A stretch of DNA of 64,000 nucleotides from NCBI RefSeq assembly GCF_001263205.1, contig NZ_CP012333.1:8165501-8229500 (forward strand), in the 5' to 3' direction. The position numbers were made by a program, and so were the translations under genes. Below the pieces are notes generated by a model that saw only the letters and a list, made by a program, of their open reading frames with translations, did not search any database and was not told the DNA's origin. The first letter of the stretch is position 1. The number at the start of each line of letters is the position of its first letter. This DNA is from Labilithrix luteola (lineage in GTDB: Bacteria > Myxococcota_A > Polyangia > Polyangiales > Polyangiaceae). Below are positions 17,631 through 28,249 of this stretch, piece by piece.

Positions 17631-18872
17631 TTACCAGCGAATGGGCTTTTGAAGCGTGTCCCAGAAGATCCAGCGATAGAGCTCGCGGCGAGGTTTGTAG
17701 CCGCGTTCGCGACCGCGTTCGGCGGCGGAATGAGGATCGACGACGTGGAGCATGCACGAGGCGCTCGCGACGATGGCGCGCTTCGACTTCGGGTCGTAGT
17801 CGAAGGCGTTGAGCGTCGAGCCGAAGAGCTGCGTGAAGGCGGGTTTGCCTCCCGCGAGCGGTGCTGCGTGGGACCATCCGGCGCCGCCGATCCAAGCGAT
17901 GTCGCCGGGCAAGAGCGCGATGCCGTAGGCACGGAGGTACTCGTCGGTACGCGCGGCGTCCTCCGGCACGTCGTCGTACTCTTCCGTTCCGCGCAGGCTT
18001 TCGAGCGTCGCGCAGACGGTGACGCCGTTTTGCATGTGGCGCGTGTTCGAGAGCAGGCGCTTCGAGTCGCCCGTAAACATCACGTGGTACGGCGTGTCGC
18101 TGACCGTGCCGACCACACCGTGGAGCTTCGGAGCTCCCTTCGACACGTCGTCGACATAGTGGCCGGGTGCGTCTTGCCAGCCGTACGCGACGAAGTTGCC
18201 GTCGGGCGAGATGGCCGCGTGCACCACGTCGGGGGCGTCGTCCTCGTCGTCGCCGATGTCCGTTCGCGGCATGAGCTTGTTCCAGCTGTCGCCCCGGAGG
18301 AGCCATACGCCGACTTCGTCGTTCGCGACGACGAGGCTTTGGCCGTCGTCGGAGATGCCGAAGCTGTTCGGTCGAATGGGCTCGTCGACCGGCCAGGCGA
18401 CGGTGCGTGAAGAGGCACCGCGAAAGCCTTCGCTCACGACCACGCCCTCCGGCCCGGCGAGCGCGATCCACTGGCGATTGCGTGAGATGGCAAAGCCCTG
18501 GATTCCAGGGAGCTCCGTGATGGTGTCGCCGTCGATGTACAGGACCGGACCTTCCTCGTCCCAATCGCCTCGCCGCACGAGGAATACGTCGGCGCCGAGA
18601 ATGATGGCAGCGGTGAGATGAGCGTCGGTCTCTTCCATGTGGTGGATGAAGGGCTTGTGCGCGGGATCGAACTGTTCGCGAGCTTCGCGCCATCGTCCTT
18701 CGTCGTTCAGCGCAACGACCTTGGCGAGCACCGCGTCGGCGAGCTCTTCGTCGCGTTCGTCGCTGGTGAGATCTTCGTCCGAGCCTGCTTCGCGATCGAT
18801 GATGTCTTCGAACGCATCACACACACGTTCGTTTTTCGCCCGACCGATCGCGTTCCAGCTCTTGGTGTCCAT
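17631..18872 (-). CDS. Uncharacterised propeller-like protein
   Basis: A 413-residue protein with no signal peptide. After an acidic helical N-terminus (about residues 1-80) there are repeated short blades of the 'G.aiS.dgq.ia' kind: GFAISRNRQWIALAGPEGV, FGISDDGQSLVVANDEVGV, HAAISPDGNFVAYGWQD and MFTGDSKRLLSNTR. This resembles WD40/PQQ-like propellers. The protein is very acidic. It is divergent (85 bp) from the Imm11-like gene, and such propeller proteins are sometimes found beside polymorphic-toxin immunity genes. I do not assign a function. Confidence 0.55.
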   Translation of the reverse strand: MDTKSWNAIGRAKNERVCDAFEDIIDREAGSDEDLTSDERDEELADAVLAKVVALNDEGRWREAREQFDPAHKPFIHHMEETDAHLTAAIILGADVFLVRRGDWDEEGPVLYIDGDTITELPGIQGFAISRNRQWIALAGPEGVVVSEGFRGASSRTVAWPVDEPIRPNSFGISDDGQSLVVANDEVGVWLLRGDSWNKLMPRTDIGDDEDDAPDVVHAAISPDGNFVAYGWQDAPGHYVDDVSKGAPKLHGVVGTVSDTPYHVMFTGDSKRLLSNTRHMQNGVTVCATLESLRGTEEYDDVPEDAARTDEYLRAYGIALLPGDIAWIGGAGWSHAAPLAGGKPAFTQLFGSTLNAFDYDPKSKRAIVASASCMLHVVDPHSAAERGRERGYKPRRELYRWIFWDTLQKPIRW

Positions 18873-18957
18873 GGCGCGCCAGCGTATCGAATTCGAAGCT
18901 TCGGAACTCGGTGAAATAGTCGGTCCGAAACGTGCGCGGTCTTTTAGAATCGTCGCG

Positions 18958-19539
18958 ATGTCGAACTACGTGATCTGGCGCTTCGAGAGCTACCCGAAGG
19001 CGTTGGCACTGAAGGACCTCTCGGGGCTCGAGAAGAGCTATCGCATCAACAACGGTGAGCCCCTCGAGGCCTCGTTCCCGTCGAACGTCACTTACCACCA
19101 GCACGCGGACTACCCGGACGACGTCGCCCTCGGCGACACGCTGCTCAACAGCGACATGCTCATCGTTGGTTCGAAGCGTCTCGCGTCGTTCCTCGCGAGC
19201 CGATCCATCCCCAAGCTCGAGTCCTTGCCGGTTCGCATCGTCGACCGGAAGGGGAGCGAACTGAGCTCCGAGTACTCCATCATCAACCCGATCGAGCCGA
19301 TCGCGTGCCTCGACACAGGGGCATCGGTCTACGAGACGGACCTCCTCGACCCGGACAGCATCGACAACGTGACAAAGCTCGTTCTCGACGAGTCGAAGAT
19401 CCCTGCCGACCGCCTGATCTTCCGTATGCAGGGGTACTGGAACACGACGTTCGTGCATCGCTCGCTCGCCCAGGCGATCGCCGCGCAAACGTTCTCGGGC
19501 ATTCGCTTTCTCGAACTGAGCGCGTTCCCCGAGACGTGA
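18958..19539 (+). CDS. Imm11/DUF1629-like protein
   Basis: A 193-residue cytoplasmic protein. The pattern LLNSDMLIVGSKRLASFLAS, then LESLPVRIVDRKG, YSIINPIEPIACLD, DRLIFRMQGY and a C-terminal IRFLELSAFPE resembles the Imm11 (DUF1629) family. That family is predicted to protect cells from polymorphic toxins and is expanded in myxobacteria. I see no toxin gene next to it, only the divergent propeller-like gene. The start ATG at 18958 fits the family N-terminus. The family call rests on motif memory rather than a search. Confidence 0.6.
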   Translation: MSNYVIWRFESYPKALALKDLSGLEKSYRINNGEPLEASFPSNVTYHQHADYPDDVALGDTLLNSDMLIVGSKRLASFLASRSIPKLESLPVRIVDRKGSELSSEYSIINPIEPIACLDTGASVYETDLLDPDSIDNVTKLVLDESKIPADRLIFRMQGYWNTTFVHRSLAQAIAAQTFSGIRFLELSAFPET

Positions 19540-19611
19540 TTGGCGGCTGGAGTTTCCAGCGGACCACCTGCGGATTCTGTTGTCCGTGCCGCTCGCGCTT
19601 CGAGCGCGCGC

Positions 19612-20775
19612 TCAGGCCGCGACTTTGACGAACTCGGCGCTCGGGCGCGCGAAGTAGTAACCCTGGAGCAGGTCGCACCCCAGCTCGCGTAGGGCGTGGA
19701 GCTCGTGCACGGTCTCCACGCCTTCGGCGACGAGGCGCATGCCGACGTCGCGGCAGGTTTCGACCATCGAAGCCACGAGGCGCCGTCGCAAGGGCGACGA
19801 GGCGAGATCGCGTGTGAGGCTCATGTCGAGCTTCACGAACTCGGGCTCGAGCACGGCTACGCTCGTCAAGCCCGCGTAGCCCGCACCGAGGTCGTCGATG
19901 GCGAGCCGGAAGCCGAGGGCGCGAAGGCGCCGGACGCGGTCGACGAGGTCGCTGACTTCGTCGATGGCGCCGCGTTCGGTGATCTCGAGGACCACGCGCT
20001 CCGAATACGACGAGAGCGGGCTCGACGCCGAGAAGAGATCGGCGTCGAAGAGGTCCTCGGCGTGGACGTTGACGAAGAGGAGCGCGCCGTTTGGAACGTG
20101 GGCCGCGGCGTCGGCACAGAGCTCGCGAATCGCACGCCCGAGCTCGGGGAGACGACCGTGCTGCTCGCCGTATTCGAGGAGAGGGCTCGGATTCAGGAAC
20201 CCCGGCTCGCGGCTACGCACGAGCGCCTCGTAGGCAATCGGCCCGTGGGCCGCGAGCGAGACGATCGGCTGGTACGCCATCCATAGCGACCCTAGCGCGC
20301 GCTCGAAGCTCGCGGCCTGCGCCGGATCCGGCATCGCCGTGCGCGGCTTGCGATGAATCTGGCGTGCCCGCGTCACCGCCTTGAGGAGCGCCTCGCGGTC
20401 GATCGGCTTCGTGAGGTACTGGACGGCGCCGAGCTCCACGGCCTCTCGCGCGGTCTCGAGCGACGGAGAGCCGGTCATCAGGACCACGGGAACGTCGCAA
20501 CCGTAGCTGCGAAGGACGTCGAGCAACTCGGTTCCCGTGATGCCGGGCATGTGGATGTCCGAGACGATGACGTCGTAGCCGCCCATCATCGCGTCGCGTG
20601 CTGCAGCCTGGCCGTCTTCGGCCTTGTCGACGGTGTAACCACTCGCCACGAGGATGCGCTCGACCGCGCGGAGAACCAGCTTGTCGTCATCCACGAGGAG
20701 CACGTCGGCTCGCTTCCGAGTCGACGTCATGCTGGGGGGCGTCGTGCTGTCCATCACCGTCTTGGAGAACGGCAT
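19612..20775 (-). CDS. Response regulator with EAL (c-di-GMP phosphodiesterase) domain
   Basis: 387 residues. The receiver domain (about 22-140) has VLLVDDD, phosphoacceptor D73 in VSDIHMPG, and the YLTKPID lysine. The EAL domain (about 155-385) has EALVR, VNVHAEDL, LEITERG, LAIDDLGAGYAGL, VKLD and AEGVET. The catalytic set looks largely present, but loop 6 is DDLGAG rather than the usual DDFGTG. It would lower c-di-GMP on phosphorylation by an unlinked kinase. The c-di-GMP-associated YajQ protein is encoded about 2 kb away. Later in-frame starts (residues 8 or 16) are possible. Confidence 0.87.
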   Translation of the reverse strand: MPFSKTVMDSTTPPSMTSTRKRADVLLVDDDKLVLRAVERILVASGYTVDKAEDGQAAARDAMMGGYDVIVSDIHMPGITGTELLDVLRSYGCDVPVVLMTGSPSLETAREAVELGAVQYLTKPIDREALLKAVTRARQIHRKPRTAMPDPAQAASFERALGSLWMAYQPIVSLAAHGPIAYEALVRSREPGFLNPSPLLEYGEQHGRLPELGRAIRELCADAAAHVPNGALLFVNVHAEDLFDADLFSASSPLSSYSERVVLEITERGAIDEVSDLVDRVRRLRALGFRLAIDDLGAGYAGLTSVAVLEPEFVKLDMSLTRDLASSPLRRRLVASMVETCRDVGMRLVAEGVETVHELHALRELGCDLLQGYYFARPSAEFVKVAA

Positions 20776-20983
20776 TCCCGCGCCGCGCCGAAAGGTCCGC
20801 GCGCGAGTTTCCGCTCAGGGGCTGATTGTGGCCTGCCGTGACGCCTGCGTCACCTGTGAAGAGATCCCATTTTACGGCAACGGGGGTTGCCGGTCGGGCA
20901 GGTGGCGGATGTGGTCGTTCGCATGTGCTAACAACGGCCGAACTCACCCCCCCGTTCGCGCCGGGATAGTCGTGCAGGTCCGC

Positions 20984-22612
<1,629 letters not shown>

Positions 22613-22664
22613 GGGGTCCTCGAATCTGTTCTCGGTGCGATCGGTGGCGGATGGAAGTGCGTAC

Positions 22665-23150
22665 TCAGTCTCGGAAGTTCACGAACGAGAGCTCGATGCC
22701 GAGATCGAGTCCTCGGACGAGGGCGATGGCCTTCTGCAGGTCGTCCCTGTTCTTGCCGCTGACGCGGACCTGGGCTTCCTGGATAGACGCTTGAACCTTG
22801 AGCTTGGAGTCTTTGATCGAAGCGATGATCTTTCGCGCCGGGTCGGACTCGATGCCCTCTTTCACCTTCACGAGGATGCGTGAGCCGCCCTTGCTGGTGG
22901 GCTTCGGATCCTGCGGATCGATGAACTTGAGGCTCACCTTGCGCTTGATGAGCTTTTCCTGGAAGACCGTCAGCGCGGCCAGCGCGCGATCTTCGCTCGA
23001 CGAGCGAATGTCGATCCCCTCGTCCTTCTTCTCGAGCTCCGTGCCCGTGTCCTTGAAGTCGAATCGTTGGGCGATCTCCTTCTGGCTCTGGTTGAGGGCG
23101 TTGTCGACCTCGTTCCATTGCACCTTGGAGACAATGTCGAAGCTCGGCAT
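22665..23150 (-). CDS. yajQ: YajQ family nucleotide-binding protein
   Basis: A 161-residue protein that matches the YajQ (DUF520) family over its full length, from MPSFDIVSKVQWNEVDNALN to the terminal SFVNFRD. It also has FDFKDTG, the conserved KGGSRILVKVKEGIES and AQVRVSGKNRDDLQ. Members bind c-di-GMP, and some act as transcriptional co-regulators. It lies 52 bp upstream of glmM on the same strand, so the two may be cotranscribed. The fold is two ferredoxin-like halves. Start ATG 23150 is the family start. Confidence 0.93.
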   Translation of the reverse strand: MPSFDIVSKVQWNEVDNALNQSQKEIAQRFDFKDTGTELEKKDEGIDIRSSSEDRALAALTVFQEKLIKRKVSLKFIDPQDPKPTSKGGSRILVKVKEGIESDPARKIIASIKDSKLKVQASIQEAQVRVSGKNRDDLQKAIALVRGLDLGIELSFVNFRD

Positions 23151-23253
23151 GGGAGGCTCAGAATACCGAGAGAAGGGGGCGCGTGACAGGTTCTAGGAAC
23201 GCTGCGGAGGTCTGTCGCCGCCTGACGTGACTCACGACGTTGCTCCGCGCAGC

Positions 23254-24561
23254 TTAGAGCGCAACCGGGGGATCGGTGGGCAGATCGAGGATCTTCGCCC
23301 GCGCTTCGCCGACGAGGTAGAGCGATCCGGTTACGAGCACGAGTCCCTCGGGACCGGCGAGCTCGCGTGCTCGCACGAGCGCATCGCCGACACTCGCCGC
23401 GGTGACACCCGCGTGACGTGCGGCCAGCATGTCCGGTTGCGCGGCCGCCCGACCCGCGGGCGCGACGTACACGCGGTCTTCAGCGAGCGGCGCGATGGTG
23501 TCGAGGACCTCGGGCCACGCCTTGTCCGCCATCGCACCGAACACGAGCGCCACCTTGGGGTAGTGCGCGAGCGAACCGACGCCCGGCGAAGTCGGCACGA
23601 TCGGCATGCGCGCCATCGAGAGGCTGGTTTTGAGTCCTTCTGCGCCGTCGGGATTGTGGGCGCCGTCGAGTAGATACGCACCGCTCGACGTCACGAGATG
23701 CTCGAAACGTCCTGGCCAGCGTGCAGTCGCGAGACCCGTTTCGCGAATCTCTTCACCGATTCCTAGGACCTCACCGAGGAGCCACGCGACCTCGAGGTTC
23801 GGCCCCTGGTATGCACCGCCAAGTTGCGTGTGCAGGCCGAAGAGCGCGCAGAAGAGATGCTCTTCGCGCGTCTGGGCGCTAACGATCGGAGCTCCCTCGG
23901 CGCGCGCGATCTCGTCGATGATGGCCCGTGCCTCTTCGGGCATCCGTCCCACGACGAGGGGGGAGCCTCGTTTCGCGATGCCGGCCTTCTCGGCGGCGAT
24001 CTCGGCGAGGGTGTTGCCGAGCTTGTCCATGTGGTCGAACGCGACGCGGGTGATCGCCGTGGCGCGCGGCGGAGGAACCACGTTCGTCGCGTCGAGCCTG
24101 CCGCCGATGCCGACCTCGATCACGGCGAGCTCGACGCCGTGGGCGCGAAACGCGAGGAACGCCGCGAGCGTTGCCGTTTCGAAGAACGAGAGATCGGGGC
24201 CGATGCGGAGCGCCTCTTCGAGGACCTCGGTGAGCGCAGCGTCGTCGATGGGCTCACCGTCGATGCGAATGCGCTCGGCGAAGCGGCAAAGGTGCGGCGA
24301 CGTGTAGAGCCCGGTCTTCTTGCCGGACGCGCGCGCGATCGACTCGATCATCGCGCAGGTCGAGCCCTTGCCGTTCGTGCCGGCGACGTGGACGACCTCG
24401 AACGCGCGCTCGGGGTGTCCGGCCTCTTTGCATGCTGCACGCATCGCATCGAGGCCGAGCCGCATGCCGAGCGGGACCCGCGCGTAGAGCGCTCCCAGGG
24501 CACGTGCGAGTCGCTCGCGGGAGAGGCCGAGCGGACTCGTCGCGACTGCGCGCGCTTGCAT
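23254..24561 (-). CDS. folC: Dihydrofolate synthase / folylpolyglutamate synthase
   Basis: A 435-residue Mur-ligase-family enzyme that adds glutamate to dihydropteroate and folates. The ATP loop is VAGTNGKGSTCAM. The folate loop region is TSPHLCRFAERIRIDG, and the Mur ligase signature runs through FFETATLAAFLAF to VIEVGIGGRLDATNVV. The C-terminal domain has LLDGAHNPDGAEGL and LVFGAMADKAWPEVL. Length is normal. It lies 8 bp downstream of accD, a pairing also seen in the E. coli accD-folC operon. Confidence 0.94.
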   Translation of the reverse strand: MQARAVATSPLGLSRERLARALGALYARVPLGMRLGLDAMRAACKEAGHPERAFEVVHVAGTNGKGSTCAMIESIARASGKKTGLYTSPHLCRFAERIRIDGEPIDDAALTEVLEEALRIGPDLSFFETATLAAFLAFRAHGVELAVIEVGIGGRLDATNVVPPPRATAITRVAFDHMDKLGNTLAEIAAEKAGIAKRGSPLVVGRMPEEARAIIDEIARAEGAPIVSAQTREEHLFCALFGLHTQLGGAYQGPNLEVAWLLGEVLGIGEEIRETGLATARWPGRFEHLVTSSGAYLLDGAHNPDGAEGLKTSLSMARMPIVPTSPGVGSLAHYPKVALVFGAMADKAWPEVLDTIAPLAEDRVYVAPAGRAAAQPDMLAARHAGVTAASVGDALVRARELAGPEGLVLVTGSLYLVGEARAKILDLPTDPPVAL

Positions 24562-24569
24562 CGCGTGCC

Positions 24570-25442
24570 TCAGGCCGAGACTGCTGCCCCGTTGGGGCGA
24601 GAGCCGTGCGCGAGGTGACGAACGAGCATGCCGATCTCGTTGCGCATCTCGAGGCGGCTCGTGATGCGGTCGATCATGCCGTGCTCGATGAGGAACTCAC
24701 TGCGCTGGAAGCCTTCGGGCAGCTTCTGGCGGATCGTGGTCTCGATGACGCGCGGTCCGGCGAAGCCGATGAGCGCCTGCGGTTCGGCCACGTTCACGTC
24801 GCCGAGGAACGCGAAGCTCGCCGCGACCCCGCCCGTGGTGGGGTGCAAGAGCACGCTGATGAAGGGAATGCCGGCGTCGCGAAGGCGCTCGCGTGCGCCG
24901 ACGGTCTTCGCCATCTGCATGAGGCTCAGGATGCCTTCCTGCATACGTGCACCGCCCGAAGCCTGGAGCAGAACGACGGGGAGGCGAAGCTCGGCGCCGC
25001 GCTCGAAGAGGCGCGTGATCTTCTCGCCGACGACCGATCCCATCGACCCGGCCATGAAGTGGAAGATGAAGGCCCCGTAGGCGATGGGGGTGCCGCCCAT
25101 CGTGGCCCGGCCCGTCTCGATGGCGTCCTTCGAACGCGCGGAACGCTGCGCGGAGGTGACGCGCTCCGTATACGACCTGCCGTCGCTGAAGCTGAGCGGG
25201 TCGGTCGGCTCGAGATGGGCGTCCCACTCTTCGAGCTTGCCGTCGTCGAGCAGGAGCTGGCGCCAGCGTGCAGCGGAGAGCTTGTGGTGTTTGCCGCACT
25301 GGGGGCAGACCTCGAAGTTCGTCTCGAAGGTCTCCGCCGACATCGTCTCGTTGCAACCCTCGCACTTGCGGAAGACGCCTTTGCCGAAGCTCGTCTTCTC
25401 GCTCGCGTCGAGCCCACCGGTCTTTTTCTGAGGCCAGGTCAT
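24570..25442 (-). CDS. accD: Acetyl-CoA carboxylase carboxyltransferase subunit beta
   Basis: A 290-residue subunit that, with AccA, transfers CO2 from carboxybiotin to acetyl-CoA in fatty acid synthesis. The zinc finger is complete (C27, C30, C46, C49: CEGC and CPQCG). The crotonase-fold signature is visible in VVLLQASGGARMQEGILSL, LLHPTTGGVAASFAFLGDV and LIGFAGPRVIETTI. Length matches the family. It is the first gene of an accD-folC pair. Confidence 0.95.
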   Translation of the reverse strand: MTWPQKKTGGLDASEKTSFGKGVFRKCEGCNETMSAETFETNFEVCPQCGKHHKLSAARWRQLLLDDGKLEEWDAHLEPTDPLSFSDGRSYTERVTSAQRSARSKDAIETGRATMGGTPIAYGAFIFHFMAGSMGSVVGEKITRLFERGAELRLPVVLLQASGGARMQEGILSLMQMAKTVGARERLRDAGIPFISVLLHPTTGGVAASFAFLGDVNVAEPQALIGFAGPRVIETTIRQKLPEGFQRSEFLIEHGMIDRITSRLEMRNEIGMLVRHLAHGSRPNGAAVSA

Positions 25443-25491
25443 GACTTCGCCGGCTCCTTAGCATTGTTCTCGCGCCGCTGCCCGCCCCACG

Positions 25492-25521
25492 CAAAACGGC
25501 CGAGTTTTCAGGCTCGGCCGT
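25492..25521 (-). terminator. Rho-independent terminator
   Basis: On the minus strand the sequence reads acggccgag, an 8-nt loop, then ctcggccgt: a perfect 9-bp GC-rich stem followed directly by TTTT. It lies about 45 bp past the stop of the lipoprotein gene at 25565-27610 and upstream of accD. It should therefore end the lipoprotein transcript before accD. Confidence 0.8.
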
Positions 25522-25564
25522 GATGTAGGACAGGTCTTGATGCCCCTTCGGGCCTTGCAGGCGC

Positions 25565-27610
25565 CTACTCGGTCGCCGAGAGGATGCCGAACTTCCGCGC
25601 GTACCAGTACGCGTGCAGGAAGTCGACGCCCGGGGACTCGTAGGGGCCTCCGCCGTCGTAGTTGAGGCCGACCTTCCAGTAGGACACGTCGGTCTCCTGC
25701 TCGAAGATCGGGTAGCTGACGAGCGACTGCGTGCGGTCGGGGTTCGGGTAATTCATCCAGTCCGTCTTCCAGGGCAGCGCCGGGTAGGGCGACATGCAGA
25801 AGTCCGGATTGATGCGGTGGTCGATCGGGTACGAGGTCTTGGGGTAGGGGATCTCGCGGAGTCGCCAGCGCATGTCGTCGACGAACGGCGAGCTCTTCGC
25901 GCCCGAGCCGTAGGCCGCGTGGATCAGGTGCCACACGGCGAGACGCTGCTTGGCGAGGTTGTCGTGGCTCGCGTCGATCTCGTCCTTGTGGACCTTCACG
26001 GCGTCGCCGCCGAGGTTGAGGTGAGAAGCGAGCAGCATCGCGATGGTGTCGCCGACGAAGCTGAGGTGCGTGCCGCTCCAGTCGGCCGTGCCCTGCTCGT
26101 AGAAGACAGGGTTGTTCTTCTTCTCGACCTTGGCGGCCACCCAGAAGCCTTCGGCCTTGGCGCGGTAGGTGATCGAGTCGTCGACCCACGCACTGAGCCA
26201 GGTGCCGGGGAGCTGATTGAAGCCCTGCGACGTGTTCACGTCGTCGGCGATGTGCTTCGCGTTGGTGCGGATGCGCTTGCAGATCGAGTCGTAGCCGCTT
26301 GCCCCGTCGCCGCAGAGCACCTCGTAGCCGAGCGTGAGGCCGTAGAGGATGCCCTTCAGCATGTCGTTGTTGCCACCCTCCCGCCAGTCGAGGCCTGCGA
26401 ACTTGCCGGTCCCCGTGTGCCAATCGCCGGTGGCCGGCCCGTTCGAACGACGGAGGACGCGCGCGAACGACGACCAGTCTCCGGTGATCTCCTGCAATTT
26501 GAGGAGCGCCTCGAGGCTCGTGATCAGGTTCGTCTTGGCGACGGCTTCGCCGGTTACCTGGAAGCGATAGGCCTGGGCCGCGGCGTACGTTCCGGTCCAG
26601 AGCGCGCTGTCGCCCGAGGGCTCGTGGACGGTGCTGCCCGGCGCGGCGCCGTCGACGACCATGCCGACGAACGAGTCGATCCAGCGCGTCTCCATGTCCG
26701 CCTGGAACTTGTCGGCCTTGGCCTTGAGCGAGTCGCGGTAGGCGTTGGCGCGAACGAGCGTCTCGCCGAGGCTGACGTCGTCGATCACCTTGTTCAGCAC
26801 GCGAAGCGCCTTCGGGTTCGCCTGGTAGAAGGCGAAGTCGGTCGTGTCGACGACGTGCCCGTGCACGGCCGCGTCGAACTCGGGGCGGTTCACGTAGGGC
26901 TGCACCGCGGCGAGTGTCCGGAAGTTCGAGTAGGTCCCGAAGAGCGTGGTCTTGACCGAGGCGCTCGGCGGATCGTGCGCGGGATTCGTCACGCGCTCGT
27001 CGGCGAAGATGGGCTTCGCGCCCGAATCACGACGTGCCGTCCACGTCTCGTTCGCGTTGATGTCCGGTCCGGTGAAGGTGCCGCTGATCGTGCCTGCCGT
27101 GCTCGACGAGAAGGAGCCGGTGACGTCGACGGGAACGTCGGCCGCGGTGTGCGTGACCGTGCCACGCTTGGTCATGAAGTCGGCGCGCTTGAGGGGAACC
27201 TTCACGTCGAGCTTGCTGCTCGAGCCGGACGCCGTCCCCTGCCATACCCAGTGGAGCTCGCGGCCGTCTTCGACCTTGGCGGTGGCGTACTTGACGATCC
27301 GCGTGATCGAGAGCTTTCCGTCCTTGCTCACGAGCTCGACTTCGCCGCTGTACGCGCCGCGTGCGTCGGTGCCGTCGACCTTCCAGACGCCGGTCAGGCC
27401 GGTGGGGTTGGTGGGCGTGCCAGGGTCGTTCGTGGAGGGATTGCCGCTCGAACCGGGCGTGCTTCCGGAGCTGCCTCCGGGCTTGCTCGACGTACCGTCG
27501 CCGCTTCCCCCACTGCTTCCCGAGTCGTTGCCGTTTCCGCTTCCCGAAGAACCGCACCCGCAGGCGAGGACCGGGAGCAAGACCGCCAAGGCGAGGTCGT
27601 GTTTGCGCAT
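25565..27610 (-). CDS. Large lipoprotein of unknown function
   Basis: 681 residues from ATG 27610, chosen for its lipoprotein signal (LLPVLACGC). A Gly/Ser/Pro linker of about 60 residues follows. A beta-rich domain then comes (LTGVWKVDGTDARGAYSGEV through ETWTARRDSG). A mostly helical domain of about 450 residues has aromatic and acidic runs such as SALWTGTYAAAQAYRFQVTG, FAGLDWREGGNNDML, LPGTWLSAWVDDSITYR and YPYPKTSYPIDHRINPDF-like text near the end. The helical part recalls alpha-toroid folds of carbohydrate-active enzymes, but no catalytic motif is certain. It is transcribed alone, with a terminator after it. Confidence 0.6.
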   Translation of the reverse strand: MRKHDLALAVLLPVLACGCGSSGSGNGNDSGSSGGSGDGTSSKPGGSSGSTPGSSGNPSTNDPGTPTNPTGLTGVWKVDGTDARGAYSGEVELVSKDGKLSITRIVKYATAKVEDGRELHWVWQGTASGSSSKLDVKVPLKRADFMTKRGTVTHTAADVPVDVTGSFSSSTAGTISGTFTGPDINANETWTARRDSGAKPIFADERVTNPAHDPPSASVKTTLFGTYSNFRTLAAVQPYVNRPEFDAAVHGHVVDTTDFAFYQANPKALRVLNKVIDDVSLGETLVRANAYRDSLKAKADKFQADMETRWIDSFVGMVVDGAAPGSTVHEPSGDSALWTGTYAAAQAYRFQVTGEAVAKTNLITSLEALLKLQEITGDWSSFARVLRRSNGPATGDWHTGTGKFAGLDWREGGNNDMLKGILYGLTLGYEVLCGDGASGYDSICKRIRTNAKHIADDVNTSQGFNQLPGTWLSAWVDDSITYRAKAEGFWVAAKVEKKNNPVFYEQGTADWSGTHLSFVGDTIAMLLASHLNLGGDAVKVHKDEIDASHDNLAKQRLAVWHLIHAAYGSGAKSSPFVDDMRWRLREIPYPKTSYPIDHRINPDFCMSPYPALPWKTDWMNYPNPDRTQSLVSYPIFEQETDVSYWKVGLNYDGGGPYESPGVDFLHAYWYARKFGILSATE

Positions 27611-27710
27611 TGCGCATTGCACGTATCGTGGCTTCGCTCGGATCGCGGACGGCCGAGCCCATTGAGACGCCAAATGAGACACGGCCCGATCGAAGAGCGG
27701 CGCGCGCGCC

Positions 27711-28223
27711 TCAGGTGATCGAGGAGATCGCACTCACAAGTCGGTGCAATGCTTCACCCTCGATGCGGACGGTGAGCCATTCACGCAGCACCTTGGCGCC
27801 GAGCTTCTCGTAGAACGCGATCGACGGCTCGTTCCAATCGAGCACCTGCCAGACGAAACGCGGGCAGTCCTGTTCGATCGCCGCGCGCGCGAGGGCACGC
27901 ATCAGCGCGAGGCCTGCACCTCGCCCTCGGTGCTCCGGTTTGACGAACAGGTCCTCGAGGTAGAGGCACCGGCGGCCTCGCCAAGTCGAGTAGCTGAAGA
28001 ACCAGAAGGCAAAGCCAATCGGGATGGGCTCGGCGTTCGGGGCGTCCTGCCAGGTCGCCATGAGTACGTGGAACGAGGGGGCGTCGGTATCGAAGCCGTC
28101 GCGCAGCAGGTCGGCCTCGGTGGCGACGACCGCGTCCGGCTCGCGCTCGTAGATGGCAAGGTCTCGAATCAACGACAAGATGGCGGGGACATCCTCGCGG
28201 GATGCCTTCCGGATGACGAGCAT
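27711..28223 (-). CDS. GNAT family N-acetyltransferase (diamine acetyltransferase-like)
   Basis: A 170-residue GNAT enzyme. The acetyl-CoA motif A is FVKPEHRGRGAGLALMRALA, and motif B is VLDWNEPSIAFYEKLGAKV. The start MLVIRKASREDVPAILSLIR, then LAIYEREPDAV and YLEDLFVKPEHRG, match the spermidine/spermine-type (SSAT) group. It may acetylate a polyamine or amino acid. It is divergent by 26 bp from the DUF350 gene, and a polyamine link would fit the glutathionylspermidine-synthase-like gene nearby, though this is inference. Confidence 0.85.
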   Translation of the reverse strand: MLVIRKASREDVPAILSLIRDLAIYEREPDAVVATEADLLRDGFDTDAPSFHVLMATWQDAPNAEPIPIGFAFWFFSYSTWRGRRCLYLEDLFVKPEHRGRGAGLALMRALARAAIEQDCPRFVWQVLDWNEPSIAFYEKLGAKVLREWLTVRIEGEALHRLVSAISSIT

Positions 28224-28249
28224 GGCGGAAGGGTAGTATTTTCGACGGC

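Noticed and set aside
19540..19611. Small hairpins between the Imm11-like and EAL genes as a bidirectional terminator
   Set aside because: Stems of only about six pairs (gctgga/tccagc; cgctcg/cgagcg) and no T-run; too weak to call.
25613..27718. A 701-codon open frame on the plus strand opposite the large lipoprotein gene
   Set aside because: Its composition is Arg/Val/Gly/Ala-dominated without domains, while the minus-strand frame has a signal peptide, linker and normal composition. Long antisense frames are expected at this GC content.
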